Shown here one piece after another: positions 16,124 to 24,027 of a stretch of 39,299 nt of DNA; position 1 is the stretch's first letter, and every line of letters starts with the position of its first letter. Source of the stretch: Gammaproteobacteria bacterium CG11_big_fil_rev_8_21_14_0_20_46_22 (GTDB taxonomy: Bacteria; Pseudomonadota; Gammaproteobacteria; UBA12402); assembly GCA_002796245.1 (NCBI GenBank), contig PCWT01000043.1, positions 1-39,299 on the forward strand, written 5' to 3'. Below the pieces are notes generated by a model. It was given only the letters and a program-made list of their open reading frames with translations, was not told the DNA's origin and did not search any database. The position numbers and the translations under genes are program-made.

Positions 16124-16777
16124 TTAGTAGCTAAACCGTGATTGAACCACAGTACCTAAAATTTGAATAGTCTCGTTGAGTGCCTCAGGCTCTGTTTTTC
16201 TATAGGGTGATAATAACAGTTGATCAGGGCCGTCGATCGAGAGTTCGCGTAAGGTGGCGTCTTGCGTGTCAGGGTATTGTACGATCACTAAATCGCCATC
16301 ATTGGGTTTGACAGTGGGGTCTACAATGAGTGTGGTGCCGCGAGGGAAGTGCGGTTCCATGCAGGCGCGGCTAATGAGGGCGTAGCTCTGCTCATTATTG
16401 CTTTTGTCAACAATCACCCACTCATCCCAATTGTTGGGTGTCAGCCCCTGTGTCGGATCACCGGTTTTGGTGCAATCTGACCAGGAAATGATGGGGATGG
16501 ATTTGCCTTCTGCCATAATCTTCTTATTTTGCAGGACATCGTAAGAATACAATCCGTCGAGTGATACCTGAAAATAATTGGCTAGCTGTTGAAGCGTAGA
16601 AATGCGGGGGTCGGCTGTTTTGCCGGAAAGAATCTTATGAAGCGTCGGCTGCGGAATGCCAGTACGGCGCGCAAGCTCTGCTTCATTGACTCGATGTTCA
16701 TGCATCAACAAGTGTAGATTTTCAATCAGAATATCGTCGGTTTTTGAGACTAAGGTCTTGGCGGTTTGTGCATTCAT
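16124..16777 (-). CDS. HTH-S24 family repressor without the autocleavage dyad
   Basis: 217 aa. Residues 20-75 are an XRE/Cro-type helix-turn-helix (NEAELARRTGIPQPTLHKIL at 31-50). Residues ~95-215 are a LexA/CI-like S24 domain (SYALISRACMEPHFPRGTTL, then NDGDLVIV). In cleavable members the motif is SM with a catalytic Ser and a downstream Lys. Here the Ser is Cys139 and the expected Lys reads Arg177 (TLREL), so RecA-stimulated self-cleavage is unlikely. Related repressors occur in Legionella and Coxiella from family knowledge. It is divergent from the small gene at 17058, with a shared 280-bp upstream region, and may repress both. Confidence 0.9.
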   Translation of the reverse strand: MNAQTAKTLVSKTDDILIENLHLLMHEHRVNEAELARRTGIPQPTLHKILSGKTADPRISTLQQLANYFQVSLDGLYSYDVLQNKKIMAEGKSIPIISWSDCTKTGDPTQGLTPNNWDEWVIVDKSNNEQSYALISRACMEPHFPRGTTLIVDPTVKPNDGDLVIVQYPDTQDATLRELSIDGPDQLLLSPYRKTEPEALNETIQILGTVVQSRFSY

Positions 16778-16991
16778 GAGGTGGTGTCCGAGACTTGATA
16801 TAGAGAGATGATGGCAGGAAAATTCTTATTTTGCAAGTCTTTGTAGTCTTTTTCGAATAATGATAACAGAAAATAGTGTCTGGTTGGTCATTTCAGAGGC
16901 TGCTGATAAATAAAATTCATGAAGTAAACGTATGTTTTTACAATAAAAATCAAATAAATTTAAAAATTAATAAAAATAATTCTAAAAATGT

Positions 16992-17020
16992 TTGACATAA
17001 AATAATATTGCGAGTATAAA
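16992..17020 (+). promoter_or_regulatory. near-consensus sigma-70 promoter
   Basis: TTGACA (16992-16997), a 17-base spacer and TATAAA (17015-17020). The -35 is perfect and the -10 matches five of six. Predicted start is near 17027, about 30 nt before the 17058 ATG. The promoter and its surroundings (16975-17038) closely resemble those at 25627-25688. It is a likely target of the divergent repressor. Confidence 0.8.
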
Positions 17021-17057
17021 TATTCTCAAAGTAATTAAATAAATCGGCAGGGAAAAA

Positions 17058-17249
17058 ATGAGAAAGCCTAAAAACCCAGAAATCGATAACGCTGTGAGTG
17101 AGCTTTTATTAAATGAAGGTTATACCAAAGCTGAGTTAGCTCGTTATCTCGAAACAACGCCTGAAACGATTGATGCGGTATTGATGAATGTGAGTGAGTG
17201 CGGTTTGATCCAAACTATTCAAAAACGCCTCGTTTGTCATCATATATAA
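17058..17249 (+). CDS. 63-aa helix-turn-helix-like protein
   Basis: Small basic protein with a likely DNA-binding helix pair: NEGYTKAELARYLETTPETID (about 19-39; ELARYL as first helix, PETIDAVL as recognition helix). It ends in RLVCHHI. The ATG at 17058 has AGGGA 5-6 bases upstream and a strong promoter just before it, so it is expressed. Its divergent partner is an S24-type repressor, an arrangement like a Cro/CI switch, though no phage genes are nearby. It is too short to assign to a family with certainty. Confidence 0.65.
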   Translation: MRKPKNPEIDNAVSELLLNEGYTKAELARYLETTPETIDAVLMNVSECGLIQTIQKRLVCHHI

Positions 17250-17280
17250 AAAATTTAACTATCCTTACTTTAGAGGTTTA

Positions 17281-17619
17281 TTATTTGCCAACACACTTAA
17301 AGTTTAAAACGATGTGACTATTTTCTGGGTTGAGTGCTGATAATGTGGCTTGAGATGCGCTGCCGTTTTCTTTTGCAGTGTGCCTATCATTATTCATGAC
17401 GAAGTGATAATTGTCGACAACAAGATGTTTGTGTTCTGATTGGCACTGTTGCTCCGCGTATTTCTTGGCTTGTGACAGTGCTTCGGTGTTCGTGAAGCCG
17501 TCAGCAACCACTCGATAGCCACCTTGGTTTAAAGGGATAATGACGGGTGAAGAGCAGGCGCTTAGCATTAAAGCTGTGCCAGCTACCACGATAGCAAAAA
17601 TAATATTAAGATATTTCAT
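17281..17619 (-). CDS. small putative lipoprotein
   Basis: 112 aa with a lipoprotein signal: basic start MKYLN, hydrophobic stretch IIFAIVVAGTALM, and the lipobox LSAC, so Cys22 would be acylated. The mature part is a short alpha/beta domain: YRVVADGFTNTEALSQAKKYAEQQC, then HLVVDNYHF and a final IVLNFKCVG strand. The two Cys in the mature part could form a disulfide. Asp or other inner-membrane retention signals are absent at +2 (Ser), suggesting outer-membrane placement. Function unknown. It is convergent with the small gene upstream and divergent from abiEi. Confidence 0.8.
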   Translation of the reverse strand: MKYLNIIFAIVVAGTALMLSACSSPVIIPLNQGGYRVVADGFTNTEALSQAKKYAEQQCQSEHKHLVVDNYHFVMNNDRHTAKENGSASQATLSALNPENSHIVLNFKCVGK

Positions 17620-17705
17620 TTCTTATATCCTTATAAAAATGCGGGCAATGAGATGATGATTAAATTATCTCAAAATAGTGTTTTAATCAATAGCTTCGCT
17701 TTTTC

Positions 17706-17725
17706 CCTGAGTGCTTATACTCAGG
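17706..17725. promoter_or_regulatory. perfect inverted repeat upstream of abiEi, candidate operator
   Basis: CCTGAGT (17706-17712) and ACTCAGG (17719-17725) are exact reverse complements with a 6-base spacer. The site lies about 60-110 bases before the possible abiEi start codons. AbiEi antitoxins are known to autorepress by binding inverted repeats in their promoter, so this is a good candidate site. No T-tract follows in either direction, which argues against a terminator. Confidence 0.5.
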
Positions 17726-17786
17726 TTCAATGGGTCTAAGTAAAGCCATTGCCTTATCTTGGTGTTTATTAAACTTATAGGTTGAA

Positions 17787-18596
17787 ATGGTTTGTTTTTT
17801 TGCTAAAATATCTAGCATGACTAGAAAAAATAGACAAAATTTAAACCATTTGCTGCTTAAGGCGCCGAAAGGTGGGCTGTTAACCTCGGATTGTCTTAAA
17901 AGTTTAGGTGTGTCAACAAAGTTGGCTTGGTGGTATGTGCAGTCCGGTTATTTGGAGCGCATAGGCGGCGGATTGTATAAATTGGCTGGTGACTCCGTAG
18001 ACTGGGTTAGCGTGTTACATGCTTTACAAACGCAGCAGGGCTTGCCCGTTCATTTGGGCGGTAAAAATGCATTACAGCTACTAGGAAAATCTCATTACTT
18101 GCCGGCTCGCTTTGAGGCGCAAACATTACAGTTATTTTCACCAGAAGGTATCAAGCTGCCGCGCTGGATGAATGCGGTGCGTCTTGAGGGTGGATTCGCA
18201 CTTTATAGCACCGTTTTGTTTTCGGGACTAAAAGATAATGTACTGGGCTTGGTTGAGTATTCTCAGCATGGGCTATCTATACAGATTTCATCGCCTGAGC
18301 GTGCAGCAATAGAATTATGTTATTTAGTGCCTAAGGTTGTTAGCTTTGAAGAGGCGGCATTGTTAGTTGAAAATCTGGCGCGCCTTCGTCCGACGCTTGT
18401 TCGAACACTTTTAGAAGCCTGTCATAGCCTTAAAGCGAAACGGCTATTTTTATTTTTATCAGATTACTACCAGCATCCATGGCTAAAAGAATTGGTATTA
18501 TCGGGCGTTGATTTGGGTAAAGGAAAAAGTGTCGTCGCAGGTGGTGGTGTGTATAATGCTAAATATAAAATATCTACACCAAAACTCGGTGAATAA
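17787..18596 (+). CDS. abiEi: AbiEi-family antitoxin (type IV toxin-antitoxin)
   Basis: 269 aa from 17787, or 259 aa from ATG 17817. The N-terminal winged helix reads LTSDCLKSLGVSTKLAWWYV followed by RIGGGLYKLAGD, the AbiEi antitoxin layout. A middle domain includes LPVHLGGKNALQLLG and the C-terminal domain includes SSPERAAIELCYLVP. In this family the N-terminus binds DNA and represses the operon, and the C-terminus neutralises the toxin without forming a stable complex. The toxin gene starts 2 bp after its stop. Neither start has a strong ribosome binding site. Unlike many AbiEi proteins it carries a Gly-rich tail. Confidence 0.9.
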   Translation: MVCFFAKISSMTRKNRQNLNHLLLKAPKGGLLTSDCLKSLGVSTKLAWWYVQSGYLERIGGGLYKLAGDSVDWVSVLHALQTQQGLPVHLGGKNALQLLGKSHYLPARFEAQTLQLFSPEGIKLPRWMNAVRLEGGFALYSTVLFSGLKDNVLGLVEYSQHGLSIQISSPERAAIELCYLVPKVVSFEEAALLVENLARLRPTLVRTLLEACHSLKAKRLFLFLSDYYQHPWLKELVLSGVDLGKGKSVVAGGGVYNAKYKISTPKLGE

Positions 18597-18598
18597 GA

Positions 18599-19510
18599 AT
18601 GAGTGAAAAATTTTATCAGCAGCAAGTCGAGTTATTGCTTGATGTGCTACCTGTCATTCAGTCGTTTGATTGTTTTGCTTTAAAAGGTGGGACAGCCATT
18701 AATCTTTTTGTTCAAGATATGCCGCGACTCTCTGTTGATATCGATTTAACTTATTTGCCGATAGAGCCTCGAGACATTTTTTTGAGAAATTTAAACACAG
18801 CGTTAGAAGCGCTGTCGAATCAACTGGAATCGCTAGGTTTTGGAGTGATTAAGCAATATGCCAAGCAGGATAAACAATTAATCAAGTTGCTTATTAGTCG
18901 TTTTTCGACGGAAATTAAAATTGAGCCCAATATTGTTTTACGTGGATCGGTATTTGGTACGGAACTTCGTGCTTTGGTGCAAAACGCTCAGGAAAGGTTT
19001 TTACAGTCTCAACAGGTAAGAACACTAGCTTTACCCGATTTATATGCGGGAAAAATATGTGCAGCACTGGATCGTCAGCATCCGCGTGATTTATTTGATA
19101 TTAAATTGTTGTTCGAGAGCGAAGGTATTACTGATGAAATGAGGCAAGCATTTGTGATTTACCTTGCAAGTGGCCCAGGGCCGATGAATGAGTTATTGGC
19201 TCCAGATGAGCTTGATATGCGTGGGGTTTATAATAAAGAGTTTGTCGGCATGACTAATGTTGGTGTGAGTTATGACGAATTACATGAGGTGCGTTCGAAA
19301 TTAATTAAGACGCTGCAAACACAGCTCACTAAAAATGAGCGGCAGTTTTTGTTATCCATCAAAATGGGAAAGCCCGACTGGAATTTGCTTACAGTTCCTA
19401 ATATTAAAAATTTACCTGCTTTGCAGTGGAAGCTTTTAAATATCAAAAAAATGAATAAAACAAAACACAGCAAAATGTCGGATCAATTGAAAAAAGTGTT
19501 GGGGTTATAA
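18599..19510 (+). CDS. abiEii: AbiEii/AbiGii-family nucleotidyltransferase toxin
   Basis: 303 aa. The nucleotidyltransferase signature is KGGTAINLF (29-37) followed by RLSVDIDLTYL, with Asp47 and Asp49 as metal-binding residues; a further acidic strand is EIKIEPNIVLRG. The segment ALPDLYAGKICAALDRQHPRDLFDI is the conserved AbiEii helical motif. AbiEii-type toxins act as NTP-dependent nucleotidyltransferases (some pyrimidylate tRNA acceptor stems) and give abortive phage infection or plasmid stabilisation. It is 2 bp after the antitoxin gene. Catalytic motifs look intact, so the toxin should be active. Confidence 0.93.
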   Translation: MSEKFYQQQVELLLDVLPVIQSFDCFALKGGTAINLFVQDMPRLSVDIDLTYLPIEPRDIFLRNLNTALEALSNQLESLGFGVIKQYAKQDKQLIKLLISRFSTEIKIEPNIVLRGSVFGTELRALVQNAQERFLQSQQVRTLALPDLYAGKICAALDRQHPRDLFDIKLLFESEGITDEMRQAFVIYLASGPGPMNELLAPDELDMRGVYNKEFVGMTNVGVSYDELHEVRSKLIKTLQTQLTKNERQFLLSIKMGKPDWNLLTVPNIKNLPALQWKLLNIKKMNKTKHSKMSDQLKKVLGL

Positions 19511-19630
19511 TGTTTTTGGATTGCTTGTTACCGGTGTTGCACTAGCAAATAGAATCCACCAAATAACCCAGTCTACCCAAGACGGTTTCCACATTGTTCT
19601 TAATGATTTTATTTTTTTAGGAGATTTTTT

Positions 19631-20830
19631 ATGTCTATTCAGTCCATGATTGAAAATCAACGCTCGGCGGTTTTGATGAAGCCAGGTTGGGTCTTGTTTG
19701 TTCTAGCCCTCTCCGCATTCGCGATTGGCACGGCAGAATTTGTGATGGCTGGTGTGTTGCCCAATATTGCACACACGTTTTCAGTCACAATCGCCACATC
19801 TTCGTATTTGATGACAGCTTATGCAGTGGGCGTGGCCGTCAGTGCGCCGGTTTTGGCGGTATTGACACTGCGTTTGCCTAGAAAGATTACCCTGATTGCT
19901 CTCATGACTCTATTCATTTTGGGTAATGTGTTATCGGCGCTATCTCATCAGTTCGATGTGTTGATGGCAGGCCGGATTATTTCTGCATTGTGCCACGGCA
20001 CCTTTTTCGGTGTGGGTGCGGTGGTTGCGGCCAATGTGGTGGCACCGGAGAAAAAGGGGCGGGCGATTGCGTTAATGTTCACGGGCCTAACTTTAGCGAA
20101 TGTCTTGGGTGTGCCAATGGGTGCGTTTATTGCTGAGCATTTTGGCTGGCGTTCAATGTTTTGGATGGTGTCGATTTTGGGTGTGCTGAGTTTGTTTGGA
20201 CTTTTGGTTTTTTTGCCAAGCTCTCAAGCTGAGATATCATCAGACATCAAGCATGAGTTGCAAGCGTTTAAAAAACTGTCGCTGATTTTGTCGCTATTCA
20301 TCACGGCCTTGGCCTTTGGTGGCGTTTTTGCGGCGTTTTCCTTTGTGGCGCCGATGATGACGGTATTGTCGGGTTTTCAGTCCAGTAGTGTTTCTTGGCT
20401 TTTGTTGATCTTTGGCGTGGGGTTGGTGCTGGGCAATATTCTCGGTGGGCGTGCGGCTGATCGAAACTTGTTGCGCGCTTTGTTTGTTTTGATGGGCTTA
20501 TTGGCGACTGTGCTTTTCGTGTTTGTTTTTACGGTGCACGTTGCTTTATTGTCGGTTGTGACGTTATTTTTGCTCGGCGTGTTCGGCTTTGCCATCGTTT
20601 CACCTGTGCAATCACAGGTCATGCAAGCAGCCTCAGGTGCGCCAACCTTAGCCTCGGCGGTGAACATTGCGTTTTTCAATGTGGGTATTGCATTGGGCAC
20701 CTATTTAGCGAGCACAGCGGTTTCGTTGGGCTTTTCCTATGCTTCGCCAAGTATGGTGGGTTTTTTATTAGTGCTGTTGGCTTTAGCCTTGCAACTGCTT
20801 AAACAACGCTACCGTAATCGCAGCGCTTAG
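19631..20830 (+). CDS. MFS exporter, DHA1/AraJ-like
   Basis: 399 aa with 12 predicted membrane segments. The start is typical of the AraJ/YdhP/Cmr group: LALSAFAIGTAEFVMAGVLP, with the Glu in segment 1, then MTAYAVGVAVSAPV, and the segment-4 region AGRIISALCHGTFFGVGAVVA. The loop after segment 6 is short. Members export sugars or drugs such as chloramphenicol. The ATG at 19631 has AGGAG 7-8 bases upstream. Its stop and the stop of the convergent ankyrin gene share the four bases TTAG (20827-20830). No regulator is adjacent. Confidence 0.93.
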   Translation: MSIQSMIENQRSAVLMKPGWVLFVLALSAFAIGTAEFVMAGVLPNIAHTFSVTIATSSYLMTAYAVGVAVSAPVLAVLTLRLPRKITLIALMTLFILGNVLSALSHQFDVLMAGRIISALCHGTFFGVGAVVAANVVAPEKKGRAIALMFTGLTLANVLGVPMGAFIAEHFGWRSMFWMVSILGVLSLFGLLVFLPSSQAEISSDIKHELQAFKKLSLILSLFITALAFGGVFAAFSFVAPMMTVLSGFQSSSVSWLLLIFGVGLVLGNILGGRAADRNLLRALFVLMGLLATVLFVFVFTVHVALLSVVTLFLLGVFGFAIVSPVQSQVMQAASGAPTLASAVNIAFFNVGIALGTYLASTAVSLGFSYASPSMVGFLLVLLALALQLLKQRYRNRSA

Positions 20831-23316
20831 CCAGGAGCGGGTCGGCTGCGTTTTGCATCCGGATTGTCGGGTAAGCGCTCGCTGGCTAAACTTCTTGGAA
20901 GGCTGTCTGTCTCCAGCTCCGGTTCAGAAGCAAGATCGGGCAAGCAGCCTGGTTCTGTTTCATCATCTCTATTATGTTCGCGGTTTTTTGCGGCACTTCT
21001 TTCGTTGACGAAACCACGAATATAGTCACGTTCTTCTTGGGCGGACATTTCAATCGTTGGGTCTAGATAATCCGCGGGTTGCTGGCCTAGCATTTTTAGC
21101 TCTAAACCTTCATCTCGAACGCAGGAGCTTAAAAAATTCAGTAGCTGGGTTTTTTGATGTTGCATCACGTGCTCCATGATGCTTTGTTGTACCCTAAAGT
21201 ATTGCTGTGGGTTCATCAGTTTTGCTTCACGATTTAGCACGCCGAACCTTACCAAGTCACTTTTAAATTTATTGTACTGAGCTTTGTTTAAGCCATACTT
21301 TTCTTGCATGAAGTCACGGTATTTGTGGCAAAAATTAGGCACGCGCACCACCAGTGAGATAAAGATATGATCTGCATCCACTCGGTGAAAGAAAATGCGT
21401 TCGCGCGCCCGGATGTACCCTCCGGTGATGTGGCCGCCCGGCGCAGCGCAGCGCGCATCAATATGGTTTTGGGCAAACTCATCGAGTATACGAGCGCTAA
21501 TACTGGGTAATTTTTCTTTGGTGTGTAAACTTGCATGAACAACGCCGAGGTAGGGGTGTATAGGGTGGCCTGACGGTAAGTAAAACGGGTGTAGTGGCTT
21601 GACTTTGCCTCGAGGTTTGTGGGTTCCATTTTTGTCATAGTTGACGAGGCTTAAGGCATATTCAAAGGCCCAACGTGGGTCTTCCGTTGTCGAGACAAAA
21701 GGTAGCTGTGTAAATCCAAGGTCTTTGAGAAGAGCATACTTTTCTCTCTTTTTGGCGCCAAGCCGACTGGTATCATTAGTTTGAGAGTCCTTTAGCTCTT
21801 TGATCAAATCTGCATAGGAGTTGACATATCGCTGTATGAATTCAGCTAACCGGCTGGGATAGGTTTTTCTGCGACTGCCAGGCTTTGTCATGAGGGGTTC
21901 AACATCCTTTTGTTCTGCCATAGCGTTGAGTTTTGATAATACGAGCCTGCTTGTGCTGTTAAGTTTTTGCTCGCGCTGGCTTAAGGTTTGTGTATACGTT
22001 TGTCGCTGAGCTCGGCTTGCCAGGTTTTGTAGGTCTGGTAATGTAAAAGGTTCTTGGGCTAGCTCGTGCGCAGCTGTGCAGTAGGTTGAAGGCCTTGGAA
22101 GTTCGCCGGTGTTTTGCGCATCGGAAATTTTTCGGTGATGGTGCCTTTCTTTTTTCTTGTAGTATCTAGGGTAAAAATGCTCGCCACGAAAGTGAGGAAT
22201 AACAACGCCTCCCCTCTCAGGAAAAGTTCTTGCAAGGTGTGCTCGCAGTGACGCACTTGAGCGTTTAAGTCTGTCAGTATAGCGATAGTGAGTAGGGCTT
22301 TCTGAGTCGCTGTCGATGGAGGTGTCATTTTCATCCGAATTCGGTAAGTAGGATTGGTGTAAGCCTTGATAGGCATAGATTTTTAGTCGGATGTCGGCTT
22401 TATTTCTATCGCGTTTTTTTAGGATGTTTTCAATTAAATCGTACAGTCTTTTTTCGTCCGGTTCCCTGAAGTGTCGTGTTGACGGCATCATGGGGTTGTA
22501 GTGTGCTAATAAATGGCACAGCATATTGATCCAGGTTTCGTTTCTATCTTGATCGATGCTCGTGGGAAATCCGCTCATGATTAAGCCCAGGGTGTTTAAA
22601 CCGACGGGTCTTTCGGTGCCTGCATTGTCTGGGCCCGTTTTTAAATCTGGGTCAGCCCCTGCGGCGAGTAATAATTTGAATGTGCTTAAATTTCCCCGCA
22701 TTACCGCTTCGTGTAGTGGTGTGTAGCCGCAGTACTCGTAGGTATTAATACCGCAGCCGCCATGCTTGATTAGTAGTTGGATGATTTCATCATAACCACG
22801 GTAAGCTGCTATGTGTATTGCACCACCACCAATATTGTCTGCCGATTCATATACGGCAATCTGTGTATCGATGGTGGGTTCGGACAATAACCGTTCGCAG
22901 ATTCGGGAAAAATTGTTTTCGGCGGCTATCGCTAGTGGTGTGTAGCTAGATTCATCAGAGCAGTTAACATTGGTACCTTTTGTGAGTAGCTTATCAACTT
23001 GATCTAGCCTGTTTTTTCTGACGGCTTTTAATAGTTGCTGTTCGTCTTTTGTAAGCTTGGGAGGATTCTCGCACATTGGCATGTATTCTATGTCTTCGAA
23101 TCTTGAGTCATCATCACTCTCCATCGAGGAGGTTTCATCGGATTCAGAATAACTGCTTGGGTCTTCTTCGCTATCCATGGATGAGCTTTCATCCGGATTT
23201 GCATCGCTGTCTAGGGTATCGTCACTCTCTGCCAGTGAGGCCATATCTAGGTCTGAGTGCCCCATTGACTCTGGGTGTGCAATAAGATGACTCTCATCGT
23301 TTAAAGAAAAAGGCAT
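20827..23316 (-). CDS. large ankyrin-repeat protein, probable secreted effector
   Basis: 829 aa. Residues 25-78 are a Ser/Asp/Glu low-complexity stretch. Ankyrin repeats cover ~90-235 (YTPLAIAAENN, GAIHIAAYRGYDEIIQLLI, YTPLHEAVMRGN). A Lys/Arg/His-rich linker (~380-395) follows. Residues ~525-660 look like a separate domain with PFVSTTEDPRWAFEYA (539-554) and GGHITGGYIRARERIFF (627-643), wording that resembles mono-ADP-ribosyltransferase folds. The last 30 residues are rich in Glu (LASEPELETDSL), like the E-block of Dot/Icm substrates. There is no Sec signal. Ankyrin proteins of this size are common effectors in Legionellales. Secretion and any enzymatic activity are inference. Confidence 0.85.
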   Translation of the reverse strand: MPFSLNDESHLIAHPESMGHSDLDMASLAESDDTLDSDANPDESSSMDSEEDPSSYSESDETSSMESDDDSRFEDIEYMPMCENPPKLTKDEQQLLKAVRKNRLDQVDKLLTKGTNVNCSDESSYTPLAIAAENNFSRICERLLSEPTIDTQIAVYESADNIGGGAIHIAAYRGYDEIIQLLIKHGGCGINTYEYCGYTPLHEAVMRGNLSTFKLLLAAGADPDLKTGPDNAGTERPVGLNTLGLIMSGFPTSIDQDRNETWINMLCHLLAHYNPMMPSTRHFREPDEKRLYDLIENILKKRDRNKADIRLKIYAYQGLHQSYLPNSDENDTSIDSDSESPTHYRYTDRLKRSSASLRAHLARTFPERGGVVIPHFRGEHFYPRYYKKKERHHHRKISDAQNTGELPRPSTYCTAAHELAQEPFTLPDLQNLASRAQRQTYTQTLSQREQKLNSTSRLVLSKLNAMAEQKDVEPLMTKPGSRRKTYPSRLAEFIQRYVNSYADLIKELKDSQTNDTSRLGAKKREKYALLKDLGFTQLPFVSTTEDPRWAFEYALSLVNYDKNGTHKPRGKVKPLHPFYLPSGHPIHPYLGVVHASLHTKEKLPSISARILDEFAQNHIDARCAAPGGHITGGYIRARERIFFHRVDADHIFISLVVRVPNFCHKYRDFMQEKYGLNKAQYNKFKSDLVRFGVLNREAKLMNPQQYFRVQQSIMEHVMQHQKTQLLNFLSSCVRDEGLELKMLGQQPADYLDPTIEMSAQEERDYIRGFVNERSAAKNREHNRDDETEPGCLPDLASEPELETDSLPRSLASERLPDNPDAKRSRPAPG

Positions 23317-23343
23317 GGTGATATCATCTGAGGTTTGTGAGTG

Positions 23344-23892
23344 TCAATCGGCCACACCTTTAGGTTTTGGTGTTGTCGCTAATGGGCTAGGGTTGAAAGT
23401 GTAGTTTCTTGCTGGCTCTGTTTCTTTGCTGTTCAAGCTGCTCGGTGTTTGTTCCAATAAAAAACCAGCATTATTCAATCGCTCCATGAATTGAGTAAAA
23501 TGTGTTTTATTGTAGAGTGTGATTTTGAGCGTGTTACTGTTGTTTGTGACGTCGTACTTTGGCGGGCGTTCGTTCTTGGCGTCTAGTGACTCCAGAAGGT
23601 CGCCGAGCAAGTTGAGAAGCTCGTTGGCGTGGGCAAGTTGTTGTTCTTTCGATAAGGTGTTTTTAAACTCTATGGTCAGTGTGCAATTATTAAAGCCGTG
23701 ATCACCTTCTGTTTTGGCTGTGTAGGGTCGTGGTTCGGGCGTTAGAAAAGCGATATTTTCTGCGGTTTTTTTTTGCGCTTCTTCATGCTCATTGCTGCTG
23801 CCCGCGCTTTTTTTACATTGGCAGGCGGGTAAATTCTGTGCTCGGCATTTTCCGCAAGGGTTGGTGTTGAGAGTTTGTGCGCTGGCGGCCAT
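23344..23892 (-). CDS. 182-aa Cys-rich-N-terminus protein upstream of the ankyrin gene
   Basis: Starts most plausibly at ATG 23892 (MAASAQTLN); a longer frame to TTG 23964 has no convincing ribosome site. Residues ~12-28 hold four Cys in CGKCRAQNLPACQCKK, a possible small zinc-binding module. The middle has a ferredoxin-like pattern: CTLTIEFKNTLSKEQQLAHA, then TLKITLYNKTHFTQFMERL. The tail is Ser/Thr/Pro-rich and ends PKPKGVAD. It lies 27 bp before the ankyrin gene on the same strand, so both are probably co-transcribed and it may be a partner or second substrate. I do not recognise a family. Confidence 0.72.
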   Translation of the reverse strand: MAASAQTLNTNPCGKCRAQNLPACQCKKSAGSSNEHEEAQKKTAENIAFLTPEPRPYTAKTEGDHGFNNCTLTIEFKNTLSKEQQLAHANELLNLLGDLLESLDAKNERPPKYDVTNNSNTLKITLYNKTHFTQFMERLNNAGFLLEQTPSSLNSKETEPARNYTFNPSPLATTPKPKGVAD

Positions 23893-24027
23893 GGGGGCAC
23901 CCTTGGTTTGTGTATTTTTTTTGCATCTTATCGATTTTCGGTCAAAAGTAAAGTCTTTGCTCAAAAACCCTTTACAAGAGCCCTCTAAAAGAGTATTTTG
24001 GCCCGATTAGAAACAAGAAGGTAATGT

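Noticed and set aside
20377-20700. 107-aa minus-strand frame within the MFS exporter
   Set aside because: Antisense shadow of a well-supported transporter, with no start signal or domain.
21288-22376. Two minus-strand frames (116 and 105 aa) inside the ankyrin gene
   Set aside because: Alternate-frame shadows of the 829-aa protein; no motif and low-complexity composition.
23893-23964. N-terminal extension of the Cys-rich protein from a TTG
   Set aside because: No ribosome binding site, and the ATG at 23892 starts the recognisable part; the extension was left out.
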